Notes: generated by a model from the sequence alone, not told the origin. A stretch of 64,000 nt of DNA from Amoebidium appalachense (GCA_963693365.1 CAVNZM010000006.1:3286001-3350000), one strand, 5' to 3'. Shown: positions 1-32,337, numbered from the stretch's first letter. Made by a program: numbers and translations.

Positions 1-80
1 CGCTTTCTGCTTCTCTGTCTACTTCTTTTTTTGGGAGGGAGGGGGGGAGGGGGGAGGGAAAGGGGGGCGGAGTGGGGAGG

Positions 81-111
<31 letters not shown>

Positions 112-251
112 GGGGAGGGGGAGGGGGAGGGGATGGATGGGGTTGGGGGTGTTTTGGCCTTCCTGCGTCCGACGCCAAGAGATATTAACCTTCTTCGTCT
201 CCTCTCGGTCGCGTACCTCTAATCAACCATCCACACACACGTGCACAAACA

Positions 252-302
<51 letters not shown>

Positions 303-345
303 ACACACGCACACACACAAACTCCCCCCCCCCCCTTCACCCCTC

Positions 346-376
<31 letters not shown>

Positions 377-384
377 ACACACAG
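1..384. repeat. Intronic low-complexity DNA before the first visible exon
   Basis: This is the 3' part of an intron of the HEAT-repeat gene whose upstream exons lie outside the window. It holds G-rich runs (about 33-130), a short unique stretch (about 135-235), a (CA)n block (about 251-320), poly-C runs and a final (CA)n that ends directly in the AG acceptor at 383-384. No coding sequence is visible; long frames here are His/Thr/Pro or Val/Cys/Gly translations of repeats. Confidence 0.7.
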
Positions 385-20017
<19,633 letters not shown>

Positions 20018-20082
20018 CCAATCAGATATTGGGATCACGCACCAATCAAACCGTCCATTGTCAGATCCGCCAACTATATATA
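20018..20082 (+). promoter_or_regulatory. Candidate promoter: two CCAAT boxes and a TATA element
   Basis: CCAAT occurs at 20018-20022 and 20042-20046, followed by TATATATA at 20075-20082, about 123 bp before the transporter ATG. The order and spacing resemble the promoter of the epimerase gene at 30043-30112. The start ATG itself has A at -3 and G at +4. Confidence 0.5.
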
Positions 20083-20204
20083 TCTAATCGTACTGGGTAA
20101 ACTGGCTCAAAACGGAGACGTGCGCATGCAGACAAAAACAGCAACTGAATCAGAGACGTACACAAACACACCTTCCCATCGAGACTACGTTTACACGCTG
20201 CATC

Positions 20205-21587
20205 ATGGAGGTTGTCGCAGAAACTACCCGCTCTGTCTTGCCGCTGAAGGCAGACAGTAAACCCGTCGGCTTCGGTGCCGAGGCCGACCACGCCATCGCC
20301 ACTGTGGACGCCCCTATTGACCGCTATAACCTCGTCAAGATTGGGTTCCTTCTTCAGGGCTTGGGCATGCTTCTGCCCTGGAACGCATGCTTGACGATCA
20401 CAAACTATTGGAACTACAAGCTGCAGGGCTCGGGCTTCATGGGCAACTACATGAACTACTTCACCTTCATCAACTGCGGTATTCTGTTTATCACCTCTGG
20501 TGGGTTTTCGCGCATGCAACACAAACTCGGTCTTCACTCGCGTGTTTCCATCCCCATCATAGTCGAAATCTTGATCTTTATCGTTCACCTCACGCTGGTC
20601 TATGTCGACGCGGCCCATGGGGACATGTTTTTTTACATCACCATCTCCCTCATTGTTATCTGCTCTGTATGCATCGGTTTCCAGGAGCCAGGTGTTTACT
20701 CCGTTGTCGCGTTTCTTCCGGACGAATACACGGGTTGGGCAGTGCAGGGAGAGGCATGGGGTGGTGTGACTATCTCCGTGATCAACATTTTCACCCTGCT
20801 GGGCGCCACCGACATCCAAACCGCCGCATGTGCGTTTTTCGCGACGTCTATTGCTCTCCTGGTTCTATGCCTCATCAACTACCAAATGCTTATCAAATCC
20901 GATGTTTTCCGCTACTGGCACGCCTACCAAATGTCTGTCAAGGTAGACTCTGTGTCACGTGATCAAGAGAAGTGCGAAGAGGAAGGCGAGGCCGCCGGTG
21001 AAGTGAGCACGGCACGCTTCTTGCATATTGCCCGCCAAATACTCGACCTATCCTTTGCCGTGTGGTACAATTTCTGTATGACACTCATGCTTTTCCCCGT
21101 CCTCCCCATGTCCGTTGCCCCGCTCACCCAGTCCACCTCCCGGTTCTTCAACGACATGTGGGTGCCCGTCTACGTTTTTATGTTCTTCAACCTTTTTGAT
21201 GTTGTGGGTCGTATTATCGCCCCGTACATTCTTTGCCCCCGGTCGTGGGTTGCACCTCTTTCCTTCCTTCGCACCCTCCTCCTCCCCCTTTTCCTCATGT
21301 GTAACGGTCAATGCTACGATGCGGCCACGGCAACTTTCGTGGACTCTCAGATGCCCAAGGTGTTCATGAACGACGCGTGGCCCATCACCTTCATGATTCT
21401 TCTCGGCCTTTCCAATGGCTATGTGTTCCATGCCGCCATGCACTACACGCCTGCTTCGGTGAAGGGACACGAGCGCCCCGTTGCAAACAGTATCGTGACC
21501 ACGTGTTTGATATTTGGCCTGCTGACGGGCAGCTTGGCGTCGTTCGGCTCCAGGGCTATCAGCTGCGGCGGCAATCCGTTTGCTTAA
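20205..21587 (+). CDS. Equilibrative nucleoside transporter (SLC29/ENT family), single exon
   Basis: The 460-residue product matches the ENT family in length (about 450-480) and hydropathy, with about 11 membrane segments: roughly residues 43-66, 81-100, 112-131, 138-160, 180-200, 205-227, 280-303, 315-340, 345-365, 390-412 and 430-455, and a charged cytoplasmic loop at about 230-275. Diagnostic motifs are LLPWN (PWN at 58-60) in the first segment, FNLFDVVGR in segment 8 and GLSNGY in segment 10. Family members move nucleosides or nucleobases across the plasma or vacuolar membrane by facilitated diffusion or proton coupling; the substrate cannot be read from sequence. The frame is open from ATG to TAA with no intron, unlike its multi-exon neighbours, which fits retroposition, transfer or an intron-poor ancestry. 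Confidence 0.93.
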   Translation: MEVVAETTRSVLPLKADSKPVGFGAEADHAIATVDAPIDRYNLVKIGFLLQGLGMLLPWNACLTITNYWNYKLQGSGFMGNYMNYFTFINCGILFITSGGFSRMQHKLGLHSRVSIPIIVEILIFIVHLTLVYVDAAHGDMFFYITISLIVICSVCIGFQEPGVYSVVAFLPDEYTGWAVQGEAWGGVTISVINIFTLLGATDIQTAACAFFATSIALLVLCLINYQMLIKSDVFRYWHAYQMSVKVDSVSRDQEKCEEEGEAAGEVSTARFLHIARQILDLSFAVWYNFCMTLMLFPVLPMSVAPLTQSTSRFFNDMWVPVYVFMFFNLFDVVGRIIAPYILCPRSWVAPLSFLRTLLLPLFLMCNGQCYDAATATFVDSQMPKVFMNDAWPITFMILLGLSNGYVFHAAMHYTPASVKGHERPVANSIVTTCLIFGLLTGSLASFGSRAISCGGNPFA

Positions 21588-22006
21588 AATTTATACTTTT
21601 AAAGAGTTTTGCATGTGTTGGGACGACTTTTTAAATTTATTCTGCACGGTAACTTCGTCTTCTTGTTTTATTCCACATATTTTGTATTCGACGACTATGT
21701 ATATGAAGGGCATGTTGCTGGCATGTCACCGAGAATCTTTATGATTTAGTTTTATTTATGAGAGCGGAATAGTATTTAAATTCGTACATTAGGAGTGACG
21801 TGAAAATTGGTTACATATGCATGACTAGAGGTTGAACATGGTTTTTTTATAACTATTTTTGATTTGCATATATATAAAATGATCTGCGGACACCAGCAAA
21901 GAATCTGCACTCTGATTGTAAAGCTCCCCACAATAAACCCATTGTCTTCCGGTATGTTCAATCCATCTGATCATGACTTCTGTGTTTAGCACCGCATCAT
22001 AATAAA
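21588..22006 (+). terminator. 3' flank of the transporter with candidate poly-A signals
   Basis: The downstream sequence is AT-rich and unique. AATAAA occurs at 21932-21937 and 22001-22006, just before (CA)n-rich DNA begins. Which signal is used cannot be told. Confidence 0.4.
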
Positions 22007-22135
22007 TCACAAACACACACACATGCAGACACACCCTGCGCGCGGCTCAAAAACGGGTGTGTCCGTGCACCCACCCTGCCAACACACACACACACACAAT
22101 ACACGCATACAAACACACACGCAAGCACGCACGTG

Positions 22136-22166
<31 letters not shown>

Positions 22167-22242
22167 GCACACACACACACACACACACCGTGACACACAC
22201 ACACACACACACACACACCGTCACACACACACACACACACCG

Positions 22243-22306
<64 letters not shown>

Positions 22307-23461
22307 ACGCACGCACACACACAGATCAGCGGCTTTTAATATTGTGTCCGTATTTACAGCTGTACAGCGTCACCACGCATTTTCCTCGGATCAGGCCCCA
22401 AGGTATATGAATACACGAGGTGTATTAATACCGAACGCGGCCCCGTAATGGCCTACATTGAATACCATGTATGTTGTCGTGTCTATGTATGTTATTTCTA
22501 TAGGTATCAGGGGAACTGTAGCTGGCCGCCTATACTATCGTGCAGGCCCTGCCCGGGGTGTATTGTTAAGAAGTTGTAGTAGTAATGCACAAGGGGCCAC
22601 CGTACATCCATCAACCCCACACACGTGTACTCAGTGTTGCATGTTGCGTATTGCACCCATTTGAACTGACTCACTCATTCACTTACTCACTCACTCACTC
22701 ACTCACTCACTCACTCACTCACTCACTCACTCACTCACTCACTCACTAACTCACACAGGCATGCAAACATTTGTTTGCTTTTCTTCCCCTGAGCCACAAC
22801 ACCACCCCAATTATCATCAAGATACCGAGCAAGAGATACAGGTGGCAGACAGGTTCTATATTAGCATGTGCGTGTTGGCGGAGGGAGGGGGGGGGGGGGG
22901 GGTAGTTTGTGAGTGTGTGTGTTCCTGCTTCCTTTTTTCCTTTCTTCCCCCTTGAAGTGGGTAGTGCAGAACAGAGAAACACAAGACGAAATAGTGGATT
23001 GGCCAGAGTTTTGTCTGCAATGCTTGAGCACTCGTATAGATAAAGCCTCCTCCCCCCCCCCCCCCCCCTCCCCACACACACACACACACACTCTCTCTCT
23101 CTCTCTCTCCCTCTACCCTTAATAAAAGGTGAAGTGCAGCAGACACAAAAGAACAATATTTTTGAGTGGCACAATCCCCCCCCCTCCCCCCCCCCCCCCC
23201 CCACCCCCACCCCCGCCACCCCCCCACCCCCTACACACACACACACACCCTCCCCCCGCCTAGGATGAAAAAAAGGAGGGGAGGGGACTATTTGAAAAGA
23301 GGGGAGAACGGGGGGGGGGGAGGGAGAGAGGGGGGGAGGGGGGAGGGAAGAAAGGTAGAAAGAAAAAGAAGAACAAGAAAAGGCGTTTTGTTGCCACCAG
23401 GTCATCTAGAGCAGCCTCAAAGGTTCCCCTAACTCCCTCCCCTCTTTCCTCCCCCAGCCCC

Positions 23462-23501
<40 letters not shown>

Positions 23502-24622
23502 CCGTCCCCCCCCACCCGCCCCCTCCTCCCCAAACAGACACGTGTACACACACGCTTCCACGCCCCCTGCATCCCCCTTCCCTCACCTTACACACACACA
23601 GAACTCTCACACCCAAAAAAAAAACAATGATCAACGTTTCCTTTCAATAAGGGAGGTCCACGTTCACGTCGTTAGCACACTGTTGTGTGTCCGCCCGACT
23701 GCTGGGTGGGGCTGAGGACCTGCCACCAGTGCTGCTGCCCAGACATTGGCTGCTACGGAAGACACCCGGCACCTAGGTGCAACGGCTGTAGGTGGGGATG
23801 GCGCTGAGGAAGAAAGGCTCAGTTGGCAACGTTTTACGGATTAGTTCTCCCGTGTTTTTTGACTATCTTCTTGGGGACCGAATGTTTGGTTGCCGGTATG
23901 AGGTTGTATGTTTGCTTTTCGCTGTGTGAGTGTTTAAACTTTTATGTGTGTTTTTCTTTTTCCCTCCCGTTTCTGCATAAGCCGCTGATGGTTGCGGTGG
24001 GAATACAAAAGGCTGGGGAGATGGGCGAAGGTAAACCAAAAAAGCGAGGCAAAAAAATGTGGATTTTCACTAAAGGACGTTGTTCTATGTAAAATGCTTC
24101 ATTCGGGTTGTACCCCTGCTGTGGTGTTTTTTATTTATCTCAGTTTCTTTCTCTATTTCCGTTTCTGTTGGAGTAGGTACTGAGTGAATGGTTCTGGCAA
24201 TGGAGGCGAGGGAACAAGATGTGGCCAATTGGCACGGGTTGTAGTGTCGATTTACGGCCCTTAATGTGTCAGCATCTGCTTGTGATGCTATATTCTATGC
24301 TAATAATATGCTGTAACCCTGCTGAACTTAGATACCGCAAAATAAAATATGTGTTTAGGCATGCTTGTGGAGTCTGCGATCGGTGAAAAGAAAAACGGTT
24401 ATAGTTCTGAAACCCGTTGGTGGGAAGGAGGGGGTTTTTTTTTTCTTTTCTTTTCTTTTTTTTTGGGGGGGGGGGGGGGGGGGGGGGGGGAGGGGGGAGG
24501 GGGGGGGGTAGTTGAGTCCGCGCGCACGTGACTCTTTTGCGAGGAAGAAGAAGGGGGCAAGGGAAAGAGGGAAGCGTTGGGGGGGCCTTAGGGGGGAAGA
24601 AGAAGGGGGGTTGGGGGGGAGG

Positions 24623-24653
<31 letters not shown>

Positions 24654-26626
24654 CGGTCAAAAACAACAAATAAAGAGGAACGGTCAAAGGCCTCCTGCCT
24701 TCGTCTAAAAATCGACTCAAAAGTGTTGCAACCCCCCCCCCCTCCCCCCCCCCCTCCCCCCCCCTTCCCCCCCCCCCCACACGCACCCACCCACCCTTAT
24801 CTGTGTATAACATGCCTCCCGCCCTCCCCCTCCCCTCGCTCCCCTCCCCCCGTCCTCTGCCCTCACGACGGCCCGCCTGCCCGCCCATCCGCCCAAACAG
24901 TAAAGTGGTTGGGTGGGAAAGAGAGAGGAATGTTAAAAATGCCACGCAATAGGAAAGGCAAGAACCCGGGAAGAAAGAAAGGAGGGTAGGGAAGGGGAGG
25001 GAGGGAGGGAGAAAGGCAGGAAGGGATGGGGAAAAAAAGGTGCAAAGAGGTGTGTGTGGGGGAGGGGGGGGGAGAGAGAGAGAGAGAGAGATGAGGGAAG
25101 GGGGGAGGGGGGGGGGGGGGGGATGGTGCTGGGGCAAATCATAACTGAAGAGAGGGCGGAGGTATGTGTCGCCGTTGTTTTGGTTGCCATCCGGAGCACC
25201 CAAAACTCCTGTTTTAGCTGAACAAAAACACGTGTCTTACTTGATTAAAGAACGTTGTGGTGTGTTAACCATATCTGTACTTGGGTTTGGCATATACGAT
25301 TTGGAAAACTTTCTCTGGTAAGCCAATCAAAACAGTCGTTTATAAAGGTCTGCCGTCCTGCAGGAAAAAACTTTATATGTGCCTTTGGTTTGGAGGTCGT
25401 GAAATTTCAAAAAAAAACTAGAGAGGAATGCGAATTTCAGGTATGTGCATGGTGCATCTTTGCGCAGGCATATGATAGCATTTTTCTGGGTTTGGACCCG
25501 TAAATTACGTCTCTGAAAACAGTGGATGCACACCACTTCGAAAACACACACACACTTGCCGTGCACATGTGCACACAAAAAGTTTCGGCCCTTACATACG
25601 CGCACCCACGGGGCCAATGCCAGGAAAACAAAAACACACTGTGAGAAACACCCACACAGTGTCACACGTGCAGACACACACACAAGCGCACACACACGCA
25701 CGCGCGCGCGCGCGCGCAGTGACACACGCACGCACACACATGCACACACTCATCACCACACACACACCCACACAAACACACACACACACATACACACACG
25801 CGCGCGCACGCGCACGCACACACACACGCACGTGCATGCGCATGCGCACGAACACGCACACACACACGCACACGCACACGCCCACGCCCACGCCCACGCA
25901 CATACACACACACACACACACATGCACACGCACACACACATGCACACGCACGCGCGTAAGCACACGCACACGCGCACACACACACACACACACACGCACG
26001 CGCACGCACACACACACGCACACGCACACGCACACATACAGGCACACATACAGGCACACATACTAGCACACAGATAGATAGGCAGGCGCACACACCTAGG
26101 CGGCCTAATGTTAGTGCGTTTCCAGCGTAGCCAATCACATTTGGCCGTTATGGCACGCGCATACGTCACAGTAGCCTAACAGGCCAACCACTTCTCGACA
26201 CAGCTACGACATTATGCAGCCCAGATAAAAAAACGGATATACCATCGAACACATAGTAGACCTATTGACTATTTTTTATTTGCGGGTGTTATGGATGGGA
26301 AATAGCATCATACACATAAGACTTATGTAGCCTATGTTGCACAATGTGTGTGTGATGTGTCTGTTGCCTTGCAGCTAAAGTACTGCCTGCTTGCCACTGG
26401 GTGAAGCTTATCTTGAACGAGGATGTGCATATGATTATGTGCCTATTTGAAGCTTAAAGAGAGAGAGGGGGGGGGGGGGGGGTGGAGGGGGGGAGAGGGG
26501 GGGGGGGGGGGTTGACGTGCGTGTGCGCATGGGTGGTAAGGAGGGCCTTGCACGAGGAACCCGATGAGGGGCCCGGGGAGATCGAAGTGAAAGGGGATTG
26601 GGGGTGGGAGGGGTGTGCGTGTGTGT

Positions 26627-26674
<48 letters not shown>

Positions 26675-26941
26675 CTAGAGGTTCGGGCAAAAAAAAAAAA
26701 CGGATATAAAATATGTTGCAAGTGACTGGGAACGAGTGGGGCTACAGCTGCAGCTTACATACTATATGGTTTACACTTTGTAGGTTTGATCAGAACACAA
26801 TAATGCTTCAAGTCGAGCATACACGATTCTCAGCTCCAGGTCTGTTTGTGTTCTGATCATTGGGTGCTTGATATCCAGTAAGGAATAAACTGGAATGGGA
26901 TATAAGCAACACAACACCGGCATGTGCTAATAGTTGGGTTC

Positions 26942-26976
<35 letters not shown>

Positions 26977-27081
26977 TCGCCTGCTTAATGGGGGTTGAGT
27001 TAAGGAAAACGGGTCGGGAGTAACTCGAATGGGGCTTGGTTTCTTTCTTTGAATCAAAGAAACGTCTAAACTGTGGTTGTT

Positions 27082-27157
<76 letters not shown>

Positions 27158-27775
27158 TGATTATCATATATGAAGGCAAGGGCGCAGGGGTAAATCGGTC
27201 GGGCAAATTAAAAGTATTCTCCACACAGTCAAGAATTTGTGGGGTCGGATTGTTCAGTGTGCAAGGTGCAAGTATGTGCAATCCCCATATGCATCGTATG
27301 TACACCAAAATACAGAAGAGAGCCACCCCTTATTAATGGTAACGACTACACGGCCACAGCCGCTAAAGCCACAGGCCTTACAGACCACATATCCAAGATA
27401 ACACAAAAAAAACCTCACAGTGCGATGTCCGTTGTCTGGCTCGCGCGCGTGACGAAGCACGCCACTGGCAGGCTGTGTGTGTGTGTCTTTTGATCTGACG
27501 AACAGAGGGAACTTTGGAAGGCCATCCATGGAGAAAAGAACAGGCTGTTCGGTTCGCCCGTGTATTGTGTGTGTGTGTTGGTGCGGGGGAGGGAGGGGGG
27601 AAGGGGGAAGGGGGGGGGGGTGGGGGGGAGGGCCGGGGGGACCATAAAGGGATAATCTGTTGATAGGGTTTTGACATAACAGTTACTTAGAAGAAGAGTG
27701 GAAAGGGGGGGGGGGGGCCGGGGTAATTAGGGGGGGGGGGGGGGGGGGGGGGGGGGCATCACAAAGACAAAAAAT
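22007..27775. other. Intergenic region of microsatellites and unique sequence, no gene recognised
   Basis: Contents: interrupted (CA)n at 22084-22322; the tetranucleotide (ACTC)n at 22672-22746; C- and G-runs at 22880-23500; unique sequence at 23640-24350; T-run joined to G-runs at 24434-24510; G/C runs to 25125; unique sequence to 25540; CA/CACG-rich DNA at 25540-26085; unique sequence at 26090-26450 with a CCAAT (26135 region) and a CRE-like TACGTCAC; G-runs at 26467-26674; a T-run joined to a G-run at 27085-27155; G-runs at 27590-27756. No frame looks coding. Confidence 0.55.
26787..26859. repeat. Short inverted repeat
   Basis: TGATCAGAACACAA (26787-26800) is repeated as its exact complement TTGTGTTCTGATCA (26846-26859), with a 45 bp loop. 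It could form a hairpin or be a pair of protein-binding sites. No gene is adjacent. Confidence 0.6.
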
Positions 27776-27989
27776 ATTGTGACATACGCCTACAATCTGT
27801 TTGGTTTTCCATTTCTAGTAATCTGTTGAACACTGGAGGGGGGCAGGTGAACGGAAGAACCTTCATGCACATGTACCTGATGTTGCAAGATCTAATGAGC
27901 AACACTCGCAGACTCTCGGAACTGAATTTGACATTCTTTTTCTCAGAACACAACAGCATGTACATACACACAAGTCGCACAAACATACA

Positions 27990-28190
27990 GCTAACTCTAC
28001 CATTAGACATACCAAACCTACCATTATACATATCAATTCTACGACTATACACACCACTTCTGCCATTATACATACCGATTCTACTACCATACTATCACTT
28101 CTATTATGTATAGGTCTACGATTATACATACCACTTCTACCATTCTACATACCAATTCTATCATACTATCTATACTACATGCTATCGACT
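27990..28190. repeat. Degenerate ~21-bp minisatellite
   Basis: About nine imperfect copies of a unit like CTACCATTATACATACCA lie downstream of the epimerase gene's stop codon. Copies differ at several positions, so the array is old or fast-evolving. Confidence 0.6.
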
Positions 28191-28360
28191 ACATTCACGC
28201 CAGTGCTATCCACTACCTTTCATACTATTCACACATTCTATCGAAGCAGACAGTGTTGTTGCTAACCAAAACAACAAACCTCAGGCGAAACTTCGTCTAT
28301 TTAACTAGACCAAACCGAAAATCAACGGCAACACATCATTTCCACTGCCACACTCTCCTA

Positions 28361-29297
28361 CTATTTTTTGCTCTCACCATACCACGTCAACGTATTCTTC
28401 ATGCCCCCAGCCAGGGGTGTGGGGTTCCCAAACTCGGGGAAGGCATCCTGAAAGTCGGAAACCACACTGAAATGTACCGTAAATTGATATGACATTTCGT
28501 TGACTTCAGCCAGCACTCCCACCACGTAACCCAATCCCTTCATAATCCACGGTGATACGGCCGAAATTTTCGAATTTTTCCCGGTGATTTTGTTGCACAT
28601 ATCCACTATTTCGGTGGGTGACGCCGCAGGTGCGTTAGGTACGTGCCACGCGCGTCCCCACGCCTTCTCGTTCGTTCCGGCGATAGCCAGAGCTTTTGCG
28701 AAATCTGGAACATAAGTGTACGAGTGGCGTGCATTCACAGGACCAGCCATCCACCACACCCTAGAACCGGTTAGAAGGTTGGGGAACACATACTCGCCCA
28801 TGAGCGAATTAGTGACACCCGCGCCGTAGAAATCCGCCGCACGCACAACACACGTCCTCACGCGGCCCTGCTTGTGTGCATCTTCCAAAGTGCGATTGAG
28901 TGCAGCGCGAATGGCCGCTTACGCAGTGTCTTGCTCGTGGTGTAGGGGGTGGAAGTTGTGAGTGTAAGTGTCGGGAGTGAGTTGTCCTTTTCGTTGTTTG
29001 GATCAGCGCGCTGGGTGGCATCTGGGCCGTAGCTGTAAACGTTGTCTGCATGTACAAGGACCGCCCCACTAGCCTCGGCGGCAGCAAGCAGATTGTCGAT
29101 TACTATGGGCCAGTCGCGGGCCCACACGGTGCTGTTGTACTCTTTGAAGCCGATGCAGTTGTAGATGGTGCTTGCACCAGTACAGGCATGGATGATGCTC
29201 TCCCTGGGGTGGTAGTTTTAAAGTTAGAGTTTCATTCGTACTATGCCATTATGACATGTATACACATATACATACACATACACAATTACATAAATAA

Positions 29298-29368
<71 letters not shown>

Positions 29369-29927
29369 AAAAAAAAGGAAAAATAATAAGCGCATTTTTG
29401 TTCCCCCCTACTAGCTAGGTTTATTCAACGCGAGCATTGAAGTTGGACAAAAAAAACGCGAGCATACACAAAATTCACACTGTCAAAAATGTGAGTGTAA
29501 ACGGAGAGAGAGATAATATATTGCATCCACACACTGGCACGTGTCATGTTTGACTTTATCATTAAACAGGTGTGCATAATGATGAAATCTGCATGGAAGT
29601 GCACTGCGCAAAAACAACATACAAGCAACGACAAGTGTGTCCGACCCGACACAAGTGCACAACCACCCAACCATAAGCAGTCAGATTTCGACCTGTAAAA
29701 AGGGTTACTTACTTGTTCATAGCATCTCCAGCCACATGAACGACTTTTCCCGCGGCGACCAGGTCTTGGAGTTGGGCTGGGGGCTTCGGGCCCCTCCCCA
29801 CCGTTTGCACTTGAATTTTTGCCCCCGCAGCCGCCGGCAAAGTCTGTTCGGCAAGATAGCGTGCAAGCGCCGTTCCTACAGGCCCACTTGCGCCGACAAT
29901 AACATGCAGTTGAGTCGTAGACGCCAT
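28361..29927 (-). pseudogene. NAD-dependent epimerase/SDR with one frameshift (two exons)
   Basis: Exon 1 is 29927-29713 (ATG with A at -3 and G at +4; donor GTAAGT), exon 2 is 29203-28361 (TAG). The N-terminus has the Rossmann loop GASGPVG (residues 12-18), and the active-site pair YTTSK (Y159, K163) follows. Downstream are VRAADFYGAGV and YTYVPDFAKAL, typical of extended SDR epimerase/dehydratase-like proteins of bacterial type. Such enzymes act on NAD(P)-bound sugar or ketone substrates; the substrate here is unknown. The frame breaks at about 28914-28924, shortly after the YxxxK motif: the sequence lacks one base relative to an open frame, and both flanking frames stay protein-like. With that base the product would be about 352 residues. 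Otherwise intact, so an assembly indel is as likely as a true pseudogene. The 509 bp intron contains a (CA)n tract. Confidence 0.8.
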
Positions 29928-30042
29928 TTTTTTGTGATGGTTGTTCGTTTCTAGTAAGTGTAGGTGTTGGTTTTAGAAATTCGCTCGTTTCTCGCTGGTT
30001 TGCTGTTTTCAAGTTGAATGAAGAACATGTGCGCCGTTGTTG

Positions 30043-30112
30043 TTTTATACCGGTGGATTATCTGATTCAACCAATCAAAAGGGTTAACCCTATTACGTCA
30101 GCATTAGCCAAT
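30043..30112 (-). promoter_or_regulatory. Candidate epimerase promoter: inverted CCAAT pair, CRE-like site, TATA
   Basis: Read on the minus strand, ATTGG (inverted CCAAT) occurs at 30112-30108 and 30075-30071, TGACGTAA lies between them (30100-30093), and TATAAAA is at 30049-30043, about 116 bp before the ATG at 29927. This predicts a 5' leader of roughly 90 nt. Confidence 0.55.
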
Positions 30113-31331
30113 CAAAAAAGTGCTGAGTAACTCTCTCGCAAATCAAAACTGCGAAGTTTAAAAAGTATATTTCCAAACATGGTTATTGCTTTTAATTTTT
30201 GAGTGTTCTGATTGCCGCCGGCCGGGAGGCAAAAAAAGAAGGGATAGGATTGTTGTTTATCAAGCAGCCTAATAACAGTTTTGAGGTATAAAATAAACAA
30301 TAGAGCTGGAGGGCTTGAGTGTGCACAGTTACTGTTTTTATATATATTTTATTTGGGTGGTGGTGCTCAAGAGAGGACGGTGCGTTCGCGGTGGGTTCGA
30401 AAGGCCAATTGTACTATTTTTAGTTACATTTCTTTGAAACCCTGGCGGCCCAGCAAGAGAAGAACTCGGAACTCCGACGTCGACCCTGCAGAGGAGCAAA
30501 AATATTCATAGGCACTTACATACGTTACTGTAGATGCTATTTGCTATTTGTCTTTTAGATCTAGATCTACAGTTGAATGAAGTCGTAGACCCTCAGTTTG
30601 TGTGCAAATTTTAGGACAGCTGTCGATTGTATGCACAGCCAATTGGGCTTGATTGTGGCACATTGACAAAACAAGATTGAGGAGGTTACTAGGCCAGAGG
30701 CAAGGGGGCATTTCAAGTGTGATTTGCAGGTGCCTAGATGTTTCTCTAGAGTTCCCACGCGTAGGTGGATAAGGCAGACGAACGGTGTAGAGGCATCCCG
30801 GTGCTCCAGACTCGTACACCATGCAGAAAAGTAAGTTAACTACGGAATCCTGTGAAGCAGAACACAAGATCTGAGTGCTGCCATGTAGATGTAGTGGCCG
30901 CCATGGCTTCGTGAAGTGTGCAGTTGAAAGGAGTATTAAGAGTTGGATATGTGTATTTTTCTGTGGTTTGAGCTTTACCCACTTTGCACGAGCCTGCCAT
31001 CTTGAGGATCACTACGTTTTTCTTTTGTCCCGAGGCCTTTGATCTGCGCATCACAACATCATTGACAAGGCACAAATACGGAGAAAGTAGAAGTCCTTGC
31101 GCTGCATCATGTCTCCCCTCCCCTCCCCCCCCCCCCCCCCCCCCCCCTCCCTCTTTCTCTCTCTCCCCCCCCCCCCCCCCCCCCTCTCCCTCTCTCTCAC
31201 TCACTTCCCCCCCCCCCTTTTTTTCTTCTTCTGCTTGTTCGTCTATCTGTCCCTCTATCCCCCCCTTCGCTCCTTCTATCCTCTCCCCCCCCCCCCCCCC
31301 CCCTCTCCTTTCCTCTCTCCCTCTTTTCTCT

Positions 31332-31419
<88 letters not shown>

Positions 31420-31461
31420 CCCCCTCCCCCCTCCCCCTCCCTTTCTCTCTTGCTCTCGCTG

Positions 31462-31496
<35 letters not shown>

Positions 31497-31954
31497 TTCT
31501 CTCTCTCTCTCTCTCTCTCCCCCCTCTCTCTCTCTCTTTCTCTCTCCCTTCCCCCCTCCCCCTCCCTCTCTCTCTTGCTCTTGCTCTGTCTCTCTCTCTC
31601 TCTCCTCTCACCCACCTCACACACAAGCACACACACACACTCTGTCTTTCTCCCCCCCCCCCCCCCCCCGTCCCTCCCCCTCTCTCCCCCCCCCCCCCCC
31701 CCCCCCCCCTCTCTTTCCCCCCCCCCCCCCCCCCCCCCCCCCCCGCCCTGCCCCTACCTCCCCTCCCCCCTCCCCCCCCCCCCCCCCCCCCCCCAAACAC
31801 ACACACACACACACACACAGCTTTTAATCCCCGCGTTGTGCCATGCTCTCAATGCATGACGACCATGCCGCATGCATCTTCTCCTAGCTTGGTCACACCT
31901 CTGTACATCTACCTTGGGTTTTGTCTATGATCCCCTGTTTGCATGATCCTTTAA

Positions 31955-32001
<47 letters not shown>

Positions 32002-32305
32002 TTCCACCCACCCATCTTGTGTTTAGTCATGAGGTTGCCTCTATAGTATTGCACGGGTCTTTCTTCCATTTCCCCTGTTGTTCTGTTTTATGTTATGGGC
32101 TGATAGATGCGTATGACAAAGGATGCGCACACCCACACAAGATAGAAATACTAGGACAGCGGAGGGGCATCACCCAGCCGAATCTTTACATTCCATGGCT
32201 ACTGTTTAGATTTTTTCTCCGGCCCTTTTAACGCTTCCTCTTGTCTTTGTACATTCCCGAGGAGGGGGAGGGGGGAAGCACCGGTGGTGGATGCGAAGGA
32301 CTTCC

Positions 32306-32337
<32 letters not shown>

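Noticed and set aside
20061-20819. 252-residue antisense frame over the transporter
   Set aside because: Shadow of the real gene: no domain, and the sense frame has family motifs and membrane segments.
22133-22339. Regularly spaced CACCGTGACAC / CACCGTCACAC units looking like a CRISPR array
   Set aside because: The spacers are CA repeats, not unique sequence, and the genome is eukaryotic; it is an interrupted microsatellite.
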